A stretch of 29,496 nucleotides of DNA from Methylotenera_A sp036676175 (GCA_036676175.1 JAKFDL010000029.1:1-29496), one strand, 5' to 3'; counted from the stretch's first letter, positions 9,233 to 17,091 are shown. Numbers and translations are program-made. Notes: generated from the sequence alone by a model not told the origin.

Positions 9233-11164
9233 TTGAAAAAGGCTATTGCAACTGACCGTTTCAAGCTGTTGGTCTCGTCGATTCAGGATTACGCAATTTA
9301 TATGCTCGATCCTGACGGTATCATTTCAAGCTGGAACGCCGGTGCTCAAAGATTTAAAGGATATACAGCAGAAGAGATCATAGGGCGCCATTTTTCCTGC
9401 TTCTACACCCCAGAAGACCAAGCAGTAGGGATGCCAGCAAAGGCTTTAAAGACTGCTCTGAGCAAAGGTACGTATGAAGCCGAAGGCTGGCGCGTGCGTA
9501 AAGACGGCACGCGGTTCTGGGCCAACGTGGTAATTGACCCGTTGCGAAATGACGCAGGCGAGCTGGTCGGGTTTGCGAAAATCACCAAAGACATTACAGA
9601 GCGTAAGAAAGCCCAGGAAGCGCTGCGCGAGAGTGAACAGCGCTTCAGTATGTTAGTGCAGGGCGTGACGGATTATGCGATTTACATGCTTTCGCCCGAA
9701 GGTATAGTGACTAACTGGAATGCGGGTGCGATGCGCATCAAGGGCTATAAAGAGGATGAAGTGATAGGTACTCATTTCTCACGCTTTCTCACCGCTGAGG
9801 ATCAGGCACGAGGGCTTCCTGCGCAGGCTTTGGCCACTGCAGCCCGCGAAGGACGATTTGAGCAGGAAGGCTGGCGAGTTAGGAAAGATGGTTCAAGATT
9901 CTGGGCACATGTGATCGTTGATGCCATACGAAACGATTTGGGCTCTCTCGTTGGTTATGCCAAGATTACCCGAGACATCACACAGAAGAAGGCAGCCAGC
10001 AAGGAGTTGGAGATTGCTACCGCTGCTCTTGCCCAATCACAAAAAATGGAAGCCCTGGGTAACCTTACTGGTGGGGTGGCACATGACTTTAATAATTTAC
10101 TGTCAGTGATTTCTGGTGGGCTGGATGTTTTAGCGATGCGGGAAAACTGTATTAAAGAGAAACCGTTGCTGGATAGTATGCAGCGTGCGGTTAGTCGTGG
10201 AGCGACACTAACCCAACAACTCTTATCTTTTGCGCGCCAGCAACCCTTAAAAGCAGATATACACAATATCAACACCCTCATTAGCAACTTTGAACTACTA
10301 CTCAAGCAAGCAGGTAATTCAAAAATGGAATGTGATATCCAGCTTGATCCTCATTTGAAAAATGTGAAGATGGACGTGGCCAGTTTCGAAACTTCTCTAT
10401 TGAACCTGTTGGTGAATGCCGGTGATGCCATGCCAGAAGGCGGTAGGGTATGCATAGCAACCCGAAATGTAGTGTTAAATGAAAATGAAGTTAGCCATCT
10501 GTCGGCTGGTGAATATGTTCTGCTAACGGTAGAAGACAATGGTGTCGGTATGCCGCAGGAGGTAGTGGATAAGGCGTTCGAACCATTCTTTACTACGAAG
10601 GATATCGGCAAGGGAACTGGGTTGGGCTTAAGCCAAGTCTATGGGTTTATTAATCAATCCGGTGGTGTAGTTACAATCGAAAGCGTATTGGGGCAGGGCA
10701 CAATCGTAAAAATCTATTTACCTGCCACTGCAGGAGGGTTACACTCTGAGCCCGACTCAGAATCTAGTAGCCATAGGAATCCCAGAATGAAGCTTACCAA
10801 GAAAAAAGTTTTAATTGTAGAGGATGAGCCGGATGTGATGCTTACTGCAACTGAGCTGTTTAAGGGCATGGGTTATGATGTGCTGACAGCTAGTAATGGT
10901 GTTGATGCAATTAATCTTATTTCAAAACCGGGCAAAATAGATGTGCTTTTCAGCGATGTGGTTATGCCCAGCGGAGTTAGCGGCATTGCACTAGGCCGCA
11001 CCATCAGTAAATACCTTCCTGATATAAAGATAATTCTTTGCTCCGGTTACCCACTTCCGGCTTTGAAAGAAGAACATGGCGATCTTGAAGGGTTTACCTT
11101 CTTGAATAAACCATACCGTCTGGAAGATTTAGTGCGTAGCTTAACCGAGAGCAATGTAAATTAG
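9233..11164 (+). CDS. PAS-PAS hybrid histidine kinase with receiver domain
   Basis: This 643-residue protein has no membrane segment, so it probably senses a cytosolic signal. Two tandem PAS domains (about 8-125 and 135-258) are very alike; each has DYAIYML, NWNAGA/SWNAGA and EGWRVRKDG. They are followed by a HisKA dimerisation helix with phospho-acceptor H284 in GGVAHDFNNLL, then an HATPase_c domain (N box NLLVNAGDAMPEGG, G boxes DNGVGMP and GKGTGLGL, plus FEPFFTTK). A C-terminal receiver domain (about 525-640) has acidic pocket EDE, phospho-acceptor D575 (FSDVVMP) and K626 (NKPY). It resembles PAS/HisKA/REC hybrid kinases whose receiver passes phosphate to a histidine phosphotransferase or acts on its own kinase; no such partner or DNA-binding regulator is in the window. 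The start is TTG, directly after the stop of a mini-ORF. Confidence 0.92.
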   Translation: MKKAIATDRFKLLVSSIQDYAIYMLDPDGIISSWNAGAQRFKGYTAEEIIGRHFSCFYTPEDQAVGMPAKALKTALSKGTYEAEGWRVRKDGTRFWANVVIDPLRNDAGELVGFAKITKDITERKKAQEALRESEQRFSMLVQGVTDYAIYMLSPEGIVTNWNAGAMRIKGYKEDEVIGTHFSRFLTAEDQARGLPAQALATAAREGRFEQEGWRVRKDGSRFWAHVIVDAIRNDLGSLVGYAKITRDITQKKAASKELEIATAALAQSQKMEALGNLTGGVAHDFNNLLSVISGGLDVLAMRENCIKEKPLLDSMQRAVSRGATLTQQLLSFARQQPLKADIHNINTLISNFELLLKQAGNSKMECDIQLDPHLKNVKMDVASFETSLLNLLVNAGDAMPEGGRVCIATRNVVLNENEVSHLSAGEYVLLTVEDNGVGMPQEVVDKAFEPFFTTKDIGKGTGLGLSQVYGFINQSGGVVTIESVLGQGTIVKIYLPATAGGLHSEPDSESSSHRNPRMKLTKKKVLIVEDEPDVMLTATELFKGMGYDVLTASNGVDAINLISKPGKIDVLFSDVVMPSGVSGIALGRTISKYLPDIKIILCSGYPLPALKEEHGDLEGFTFLNKPYRLEDLVRSLTESNVN

Positions 11165-11170
11165 TGCAAG

Positions 11171-11186
11171 ACCCCGAAAGGGGGGT
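11171..11186 (+). terminator. Weak hairpin after the hybrid kinase
   Basis: A short GC-rich hairpin (ACCCC, GAAA-type loop, GGGG run) lies a few bases after the stop codon. It is followed by TTCCTCC and not by a T-run, so it may stabilise the 3' end and not terminate transcription on its own. Confidence 0.35.
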
Positions 11187-11274
11187 TCCTCCATCTCTAG
11201 CAATGAAGACAATCGTCAGAACTGTCACTTTGCAAATATCAGACATCATCGTGTTTTGTAACGAATCAAAATGA

Positions 11275-11303
11275 AAAAGGCTAGCGATTGACGCTGGCCT
11301 TTT
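11275..11303. terminator. Bidirectional terminator between kinase and cupin genes
   Basis: Twelve-base stem AAAAGGCTAGCG / CGCTGGCCTTTT (one G-U pair) with a 5-base loop ATTGA. It is flanked by T-tracts on both strands, so it can serve the kinase gene on the left and the cupin gene on the right. Confidence 0.85.
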
Positions 11304-11332
11304 AAAGTCTAGTTCTGAATAATACTAAACTG

Positions 11333-11815
11333 TTATTTTGTTTTACGTGGGTCGTCTTTAGGATTCGTATAAGTGATATCCCATGGACCAGTTGCAATCA
11401 GTTCAACTATCGTTTCCTCATCAGTAGTCCAAACATAATGCGTATGGCCTGCGGGTAATACAAAGCTTGAACCGGCTTTTAGTATTTCACCATTCTTGGT
11501 ATCAAATGTTTTACCCATTCCATTACCCAATTTCCCGCTTAAAACTGTAACCACCTCAGCATAAGGATGTGTATGGGGTGGAATAGGGTAGTTAGGTGGA
11601 AATTTAAGCCATACTATAAAAACTCCAGTTTTACTAGGATCACCCACTAGAAGCGCACTTTGAGCACCTTTGGGTAATATTGATTCATCTTTCCACTGAA
11701 CTGTTTGTGGGGTGAATGATTGCATTGTGTCTGCGTCCATACGATCAATCTTGCCCTGCGCGAATGCTGATGTTGCAAAAGTTAGAATAAATAGCGCTGC
11801 TAATAATTTTTTCAT
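11333..11815 (-). CDS. Exported cupin-domain protein
   Basis: This 160-residue protein has a Sec signal peptide (predicted cut after AFA, about residue 19) and a single cupin barrel. The metal-binding pattern is clear: PPHTHPYAEVV gives H81, H83 and E87 in motif 1, and LPAGHTHYVW gives H124 (and H126) in motif 2. Small single-domain cupins of this kind include dioxygenases, isomerases and simple binding proteins, so the reaction cannot be told from sequence. Export to the periplasm is unusual enough to suggest a role on an extracellular compound or in detoxification, which is inference. It is transcribed alone, away from the CHASE gene, with a candidate promoter and operator at 11862-11907 and a strong terminator after it. 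Confidence 0.87.
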   Translation of the reverse strand: MKKLLAALFILTFATSAFAQGKIDRMDADTMQSFTPQTVQWKDESILPKGAQSALLVGDPSKTGVFIVWLKFPPNYPIPPHTHPYAEVVTVLSGKLGNGMGKTFDTKNGEILKAGSSFVLPAGHTHYVWTTDEETIVELIATGPWDITYTNPKDDPRKTK

Positions 11816-11861
11816 AATAATTCTCTAGTAGCTAATGAACTGTGTAAGAATGCAATCTCAA

Positions 11862-11889
11862 AATATATACAAGTCTGTATATACTTCAA
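11862..11889 (-). promoter_or_regulatory. Candidate sigma-70 promoter of the cupin gene
   Basis: Read on the minus strand: TTGAAG (11884-11889), 16-bp spacer, TATATT (11862-11867). The predicted start leaves a leader of about 40 bases before the cupin ATG. Two inverted repeats overlap these elements. Confidence 0.4.
11864..11883. repeat. Inverted repeat, candidate repressor operator
   Basis: TATATAC-AAGTCT-GTATATA, a perfect 7-bp dyad with a 6-base centre. It lies across the spacer and -10 of the candidate cupin promoter, the usual place for a dimeric repressor site. No regulator gene for it is seen in the window. Confidence 0.45.
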
Positions 11890-11907
11890 TTTTCAATTAA
11901 AATTGAA
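11885..11907. repeat. AT-rich inverted repeat next to the operator candidate
   Basis: TTCAATTTT-CAATT-AAAATTGAA, a perfect 9-bp dyad immediately upstream (minus-strand sense) of the 11864-11883 repeat and overlapping the candidate -35. It could be a second protein-binding site or a chance AT palindrome. Confidence 0.4.
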
Positions 11908-12238
11908 ACTTAAGCACTAAGTGAATTCATTAGTTTACTGTCATGATTTAGCCTAGATCATAATTTACTATTTATATCGAGGTGCCAATTGAGACCTTAG
12001 TTGGCAGATGCTGTTTGCTTAGCAACTCATTAGCCTCTGCAGACTGGGAAGCATCCTTAGTGATCATGCACCCTAATGAATTTAGGTTAGAATACAGCTG
12101 TAACCTTTAGTACTGTTTGTATAAAAGCAATTTATTCACAACACAAACAAAGGCGAATGATTTGAACAGATTATCGCAGGCCTGGTTATGGCAGATAGCA
12201 GGCTTAATGCCAAGTACTGGTAGTAAGAGACCCTGTAA
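11908..12238. other. Intergenic region upstream of the CHASE-GGDEF-EAL gene
   Basis: No gene is supported here. The region should contain the promoter of the gene at 12239: a TATAAA at about 12120 is a possible -10 but lacks a good -35. A partial dyad GGTTA...TAACC lies near 12083-12105. Confidence 0.4.
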
Positions 12239-15200
12239 GTGAACTGGCGCGCGCTAACATGGCCAAAGCTCAGCAAATGGCTGCCGTGGCTGGCGTTTGC
12301 CATTATCTTGGCTGGTACGTTCCAGTTGCGGAAGAACGAACAGCAGCATGCTACGGATACGCTGCAGACCGATTTTAATTTCCGTGTCCGCGAAACTGGA
12401 GTGCGTATCGAGCAGCGCATGTTGGCTTACGAGCAACAATTGCGCGGGGTGCAAGGTCTATTCGCCAGTTCCGAGAGCGTGGGTCGTAGCGCTTTCCGTA
12501 CCTACTTCAATAAATTAAATCTCGATCAAAACTTCACCGGCATTCAAGGTGTAGGTTATACGCAAGTCATCCCTGCTGCACAGAAAGATAAATTCACCAC
12601 CAGCGTCCGTAATGAAGGGTTTCCAGCATTTACTATTTGGCCGGAGAGTGACCGCAGTATTTTTACCTCCATCATATATATCGAACCATTTTCTGCCATT
12701 AACCAGCGTCCTTTTGGTTACGATATGTACACCGAGCCAGTACGCCGTGCCGCTATGGTGAAGGCACGTGATAACAATATGGCAACTTTATCTGGCCCCA
12801 TAAAGCTGGTGGCAGATATTAAGGGACAAGAACAAGTCGGCTTTAAGATGTATATGCCCATCTATAAAAATGGAGCACCGCATGACAGCTTGGCTAATCG
12901 TCGCGCCAACCTTCTAGGCTGGGTTTACGCGTTGTTCCGTGCGAATGACCTGATGAAGGGAGTGCTTGGCGAGCACGTAACCGATATCGACATTGAGATC
13001 TTCGAAGGCAATACGCCATCAGAAAAGATGCTGATATACGACGCCGATCAAGTGCGGCGAGCTCTCGGAAAAGAGAAACCGCATTTTCAGTCTTCCCAAC
13101 AACTTGAAATTGCCGGCCACACCTGGACCATGGTGGTCAGCTCCCAGCCTGCCTTCGAGGCGCAGCTAGACCAATCAAAACCGCGGTTCGTCACCATAGT
13201 TGGCAGTAGTGTAGGCTTGGTACTCCTCCTTGTCTGGCTGCTTGCGCAAGAACGGGCACGCGCCGTACAAACCTCGCGGGAAATAGGCGAGGAGTTAAAT
13301 GAACTCAAGATGGCACAGGCACGGGTAATCCGCTTGTCGCAACTTTACCAGGCGCTCAGCGAGACTAACCAAGCTATCGTACGCATGAAGCAGCAAACAG
13401 AACTGTTTCCGCTGGTATGCCGCTGCTCGGTCGAATTCGGGGGTATGAAGTTGGCGTGGATCGGCCAGTTGAATGAAGAAAGCGGTTTGATTGAGCCGGT
13501 CGCGAGCTACGGTTTCGGGCAGGACTATTTAACTGATATCACCATTTCTTCACGTGCTGACATGCCTGAAGGGCTCGGGCCTACTGGTACGGCACTCCGT
13601 GAGAATCGAACAGTTATTATTAACAATTTCTCGGGAGATCCGAGAACCTTGCCTTGGCAGGCGCGAGCTGCGAAATATGGCTGGAACTCCTGTGCTGCCT
13701 TCCCAATCCAGCGTGGTGGGCGGCCGTTTGCAGTACTCTCTGTTTATCATGAGCAAACAAATGCTTTTGATGAAGAGGCCATTGCACTGCTGGATGAAAT
13801 GACGCTGAACATCTCTTTCGCGCTTGATAATTTTGATCATGAAATACAGCGACAATTAGCGCAGGAATCTCTGTTGTTGGCAGCCTCTGTCTATGAAGTC
13901 AGCAGCGAGGCAATGATGGTTACGGATGCCGACAATAATATTCTTTCCATCAACCCTTCCTTTACCAAGATTATGGAATACACGCCCGAAGAAATCATAG
14001 GCAAGAATGCCAAAATCCTGTACGCGGACATTGAGAACAATAAGCTCAACAAAGAGATATGGAAAGAAGTAGCCGACACCGGACAGTGGAAAGGTGAGCT
14101 ATGGAACAAGCGCAAAAATGGGGAAACTTTTCTGGAACTACTCACCATCAATACGATTTACCAAGAAAATGGATCGGTACATCGTCGAGTGGCACTGTTC
14201 TCTGACATTACCCAAAGGAAACAGTCGGAAGACCTTATTTGGAAACAGGCTAATTTCGATATATTGACTGAATTACCTAACCGTCAATTGTTCCATGATC
14301 GTTTGGATCAGGAAATCAGAAAGGCGCAACGCGCAGGCCAAGCGTTAGCCGTGCTGTTTCTTGATCTTGATCGATTTAAAGAGGTTAACGACACCTTTGG
14401 CCACAGCATGGGCGACATCATGCTTAAAGAAGCCGCCAGACGCTTAATTGGCTGCGTGCGGGAAACTGATACGGTTGCGCGCTTAGGCGGGGATGAATTC
14501 ATTATTATTCTGGGCAATCTTAATCATCCAACAAACGTGGAGCGGGTTGTCCGCAATATCTTGCAGAAACTAGCAGAGCCATTTCAATTGGGTGATGATG
14601 TTGTTTACGTTTCGGCGAGTATTGGCATTACGTTGTATCCAGAGGATGCTACAGATATTGATGTATTGCTCAAAAACGCAGATCAGGCCATGTACACCGC
14701 CAAAGATCAAGGGCGCAATCGCTACCAGTATTTTACTGCCTCCATGCAGGAAGCTGCCCAGGCGAAGAAGCGGCTTACCATTGACTTACGTGATGCTGTA
14801 GTTAACAACGAGTTTATACTCTATTACCAGCCCATCATCGAGCTGGCAACAGGCACTATTTATAAAGCAGAAGCCCTTATTCGTTGGCAGCATCCAACAC
14901 GTGGTTTAGTCGGCCCTATTGAATTCATACCGATTGCAGAAGAGACTGGCATGATTAATAACATTGGCAACTGGGTATTTACCGAGGCGGCAAAACAAGT
15001 AAAAGTGTGGCGTGCTTCTCACCATGCTGCATTCCAGATCAGCGTAAATAAGTCCCCGGTGCAGTTCCACGCCACAGGCAATATACATGTTGATTGGATA
15101 GATTATCTGCGTCAGCTCGATTTGCCGGGGCAGAGTATAGCCGTGGAGATTACCGAGGGTTTGTTGTTGCATGCAAGGCCTACTGTCACCGAGCAATTGC

Positions 15201-15541
15201 TTGAATTCCGAAATGCTGGCTTGCAGATATCGATAGACGATTTTGGCACTGGCTATTCATCCCTGTCGTATCTGAAGAAATTCGAAATCGACTATGTCAA
15301 AATTGACCAATCTTTTACAGGCAACCTAAAGCCAGGCTCCAGCGATATGGTGCTGTGTGAAGCCATTATTGTGATGGCGCACAAACTCGGCATGAAGGTG
15401 ATAGCGGAAGGCGTGGAAACTGAAGAGCAGCGTGATTTGCTGCTAGCAGCAAATTGTGACTATGCGCAAGGTTACCTGTACTCCAAGCCCTTGCCAGCGG
15501 CAGAGTTTGAGAAGTTACTTAAGACAGTTCCTAAAAACTAA
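12239..15541 (+). CDS. CHASE-GAF-PAS-GGDEF-EAL membrane c-di-GMP protein
   Basis: The 1100-residue protein has a first membrane helix (about 13-31) and a periplasmic CHASE sensor (about 50-250; GVGYTQVIP, EPFSAINQRPFGYDM and GFKMYMPIY are typical). A second helix follows (about 317-338), then cytosolic GAF (about 365-535), PAS (about 545-660), GGDEF and EAL domains. CHASE domains bind small extracellular ligands. GGDEF is intact at 750-754 with a RETD I-site; EAL is intact at 878-880 with SVNKSPVQF, EITEGLLL, DDFGTGYSSLSYL, EGVETEEQ and QGYLYSKP. The protein could therefore both make and degrade c-di-GMP. The start is GTG at 12239-12241, immediately after an in-frame TAA, with AAGAGA about eight bases upstream; the first helix starts soon after. 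Its CHASE-to-GAF part looks more GC-rich than its neighbours, while its PAS-GGDEF-EAL half closely matches the gene at 2654-6469. Confidence 0.93.
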   Translation: MNWRALTWPKLSKWLPWLAFAIILAGTFQLRKNEQQHATDTLQTDFNFRVRETGVRIEQRMLAYEQQLRGVQGLFASSESVGRSAFRTYFNKLNLDQNFTGIQGVGYTQVIPAAQKDKFTTSVRNEGFPAFTIWPESDRSIFTSIIYIEPFSAINQRPFGYDMYTEPVRRAAMVKARDNNMATLSGPIKLVADIKGQEQVGFKMYMPIYKNGAPHDSLANRRANLLGWVYALFRANDLMKGVLGEHVTDIDIEIFEGNTPSEKMLIYDADQVRRALGKEKPHFQSSQQLEIAGHTWTMVVSSQPAFEAQLDQSKPRFVTIVGSSVGLVLLLVWLLAQERARAVQTSREIGEELNELKMAQARVIRLSQLYQALSETNQAIVRMKQQTELFPLVCRCSVEFGGMKLAWIGQLNEESGLIEPVASYGFGQDYLTDITISSRADMPEGLGPTGTALRENRTVIINNFSGDPRTLPWQARAAKYGWNSCAAFPIQRGGRPFAVLSVYHEQTNAFDEEAIALLDEMTLNISFALDNFDHEIQRQLAQESLLLAASVYEVSSEAMMVTDADNNILSINPSFTKIMEYTPEEIIGKNAKILYADIENNKLNKEIWKEVADTGQWKGELWNKRKNGETFLELLTINTIYQENGSVHRRVALFSDITQRKQSEDLIWKQANFDILTELPNRQLFHDRLDQEIRKAQRAGQALAVLFLDLDRFKEVNDTFGHSMGDIMLKEAARRLIGCVRETDTVARLGGDEFIIILGNLNHPTNVERVVRNILQKLAEPFQLGDDVVYVSASIGITLYPEDATDIDVLLKNADQAMYTAKDQGRNRYQYFTASMQEAAQAKKRLTIDLRDAVVNNEFILYYQPIIELATGTIYKAEALIRWQHPTRGLVGPIEFIPIAEETGMINNIGNWVFTEAAKQVKVWRASHHAAFQISVNKSPVQFHATGNIHVDWIDYLRQLDLPGQSIAVEITEGLLLHARPTVTEQLLEFRNAGLQISIDDFGTGYSSLSYLKKFEIDYVKIDQSFTGNLKPGSSDMVLCEAIIVMAHKLGMKVIAEGVETEEQRDLLLAANCDYAQGYLYSKPLPAAEFEKLLKTVPKN

Positions 15542-15542
15542 A

Positions 15543-15564
15543 AGCCCTACATTCCTGTAGGGCT
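15543..15564. terminator. Terminator between the CHASE gene and tRNA-Asn
   Basis: Perfect 9-bp stem AGCCCTACA / TGTAGGGCT with a TTCC loop. The minus strand ends in TTTTTAG, so it mainly terminates the tRNA-Asn transcript. It lies right after the stop codon of the CHASE gene and may act there too. Confidence 0.8.
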
Positions 15565-15573
15565 CTAGATATT

Positions 15574-15649
15574 TGGCTCCTCAACCTGGGCTCGAACCAG
15601 GGACACACGGATTAACAGTCCGTTGCTCTACCAACTGAGCTATTGAGGA
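15574..15649 (-). tRNA. tRNA-Asn(GTT)
   Basis: The minus strand folds as a 76-base tRNA. It has acceptor TCCTCAA/TTGAGGA, discriminator G and encoded CCA, a D-arm with AGCTCAGTTGGTAGAGC, anticodon loop CTGTTAA with anticodon GTT, and a T-arm with GGTTCGAGCC. It reads asparagine codons AAC and AAU. A strong promoter lies just upstream (15674-15702) and a terminator downstream. I saw no copy of its 3' end elsewhere in the window that would mark an integrated element. Confidence 0.97.
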
Positions 15650-15673
15650 ATAGGTGGAACTTGTGAAGGCGTG

Positions 15674-15702
15674 ATAATACTGGCTTAGCGCTTTCTGGTC
15701 AA
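15674..15702 (-). promoter_or_regulatory. Promoter of tRNA-Asn
   Basis: On the minus strand TTGACC (15697-15702), a 17-bp spacer and TATTAT (15674-15679). This is close to the sigma-70 consensus with optimal spacing. A GC-rich CACGCC follows the -10, as expected for a stringently controlled stable-RNA promoter. Confidence 0.75.
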
Positions 15703-15713
15703 TCGTTACGATG

Positions 15714-15719
15714 TATAAT
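15714..15719 (+). promoter_or_regulatory. Possible -10 box of the AsmA gene
   Basis: A consensus TATAAT lies 13 bases before the ATG at 15733, with no good -35 hexamer. If used, the mRNA would have a leader of only about 7 bases and no Shine-Dalgarno sequence. Confidence 0.3.
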
Positions 15720-15732
15720 TTAAACTTAAATC

Positions 15733-17091
15733 ATGAAAAAATCTAAAAAAATATTAATTGGTGCAGCCGTTGTTATTGGCTTGCTGCTTATATTGCCTTT
15801 TCTAATCCCCATGCAGACATATCTGCAAAAAGCACAGGCAATAGCAAGTGAGAAACTTGGTGTGCCTGTTGTTATTAGCTCTGCTAATTTATTCTTAATT
15901 CCTAGTCCACGCCTTGCGCTGAACGATATTGCTGTTGGTGAGCATCAAGAACTAAAAGTCGAGAAATTGGTGGTCATTCCAACCATCAGTTCACTGTTCT
16001 CTACCTACAAAACGCTTGATTTAAAGATCAGTAAACCGATTATTAATAAAGCAGCATTAGAGATCGTTCCCGCACTAACTGCTAAAAAATCAGATAATAG
16101 TGAGCCGACTAGTATTCGCGTGCGGCATGTAAAAATTGATGAAATGGAGCTAGTTTGGCCTAATGCAAAGTATCCCATCATAAATGCTGAGGCAACGCTG
16201 ACAGATGCTTATAAATTAGAATCTGCCACGCTAGAAACGGTTGATGGCAACCTAGAGGCCAATGTGACACCTAAACCTAATAGTGATGAGCAACTGATTG
16301 TTGTTAAGGCTAATAATTGGACGTTGCCGGTGGGCTTGCCGATGTTAATTGATAAGGCTCAACTAGAAATGACCCTTAAAGGCAACAAGTTGGTGATACC
16401 CAAAATTGATATTGTACTTTATGGCGGAAAATTAACGGGTGATGCAGTGTTGAGTTGGGCAGAGGCTAAGGAAATAAGCGCTTGGCGGATGAATGGAAAA
16501 TTGGCAGTTGCTAATTTGGCGGTTAAAGAACCAAGTCGAATGGTGAGTAAATCGGTTTATTTAAGTGGTAATTTATTCGGTAATGGCAATTTTTCTGCTA
16601 AAGCCAAACAGGCGGGGCAGCTAGCAGATAATTTACGATCAGATTTTAAATTTAAAGTAAATAATGGCGTTTTGCACGGCCTAGACCTAGTTGAAGTAGC
16701 AAGTCTGCTGTTAAAACAAAGCCAAAGCGGTGGCGAAACCCAGTTTGAGGAGTTTTCTGGTTTGCTAAACGTAACTGGTAAGCAATATCATCTACAGAAT
16801 CTTAAAATAAGTTCTGGATTGCTGACAGGTGCAGGGCAGGTGAAAGTAAAGCCAAATAAAGCATTAGATGGGGTGGTGGCGGTAGACGTGAAAAATAGCA
16901 TGGGCTTGACTGAGATCCCCTTAATTGTTTCTGGTACGGTAAGTCAGCCAGTGGTGTACCCTTCAAAAGCCGCTCTAGCTGGGGCAGTTGCAGGTACTGC
17001 GGTGTTAGGGCCAGGCGTTGGTACTAGCCTTGGTATAAAAGCCGCAGGTGCGCTAGATGGGATAAAAGGCTTGTTTGAGGACGGTAAATAG
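15733..17091 (+). CDS. AsmA-family inner-membrane protein
   Basis: The 452-residue protein has an N-terminal signal anchor (about 6-27) followed by the AsmA N-terminal pattern: LGVPVVISSANLFLIPSPRL, then LNDIAVGE. A long beta-rich periplasmic part follows, with the typical C-terminal AsmA segment NNGVLHGLDLVEVASLL, a GLLNVTGKQY strand and SGLLTGAGQVKV. AsmA-like proteins of the bacterial bridge-like lipid-transfer group are linked to outer-membrane lipid and protein homeostasis; this is a shorter member (E. coli AsmA is about 617 aa). The C-terminus ends with a glycine/alanine-rich stretch (AGAVAGTAVLGPG). No Shine-Dalgarno is visible. The DUF421 gene follows after 42 bases and may share its transcript. 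Confidence 0.88.
   Translation: MKKSKKILIGAAVVIGLLLILPFLIPMQTYLQKAQAIASEKLGVPVVISSANLFLIPSPRLALNDIAVGEHQELKVEKLVVIPTISSLFSTYKTLDLKISKPIINKAALEIVPALTAKKSDNSEPTSIRVRHVKIDEMELVWPNAKYPIINAEATLTDAYKLESATLETVDGNLEANVTPKPNSDEQLIVVKANNWTLPVGLPMLIDKAQLEMTLKGNKLVIPKIDIVLYGGKLTGDAVLSWAEAKEISAWRMNGKLAVANLAVKEPSRMVSKSVYLSGNLFGNGNFSAKAKQAGQLADNLRSDFKFKVNNGVLHGLDLVEVASLLLKQSQSGGETQFEEFSGLLNVTGKQYHLQNLKISSGLLTGAGQVKVKPNKALDGVVAVDVKNSMGLTEIPLIVSGTVSQPVVYPSKAALAGAVAGTAVLGPGVGTSLGIKAAGALDGIKGLFEDGK

Noticed and set aside
11995..12016. TTGGCAG...TTTGCTT as a sigma-54 promoter for the CHASE gene
   Set aside because: The GG and GC elements are 14 bases apart; sigma-54 promoters need 12.
12188..12223. Mini-ORF MADSRLNAKYW upstream of the CHASE gene
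   Set aside because: It ends well before the GTG start and has no ribosome site, unlike the mini-ORF at 9200.
15574..15649. tRNA-Asn as an integration site for the signalling region on its 3' side
   Set aside because: I found no integrase, no repeat of the tRNA 3' end elsewhere in the window, and a normal terminator right after the tRNA.
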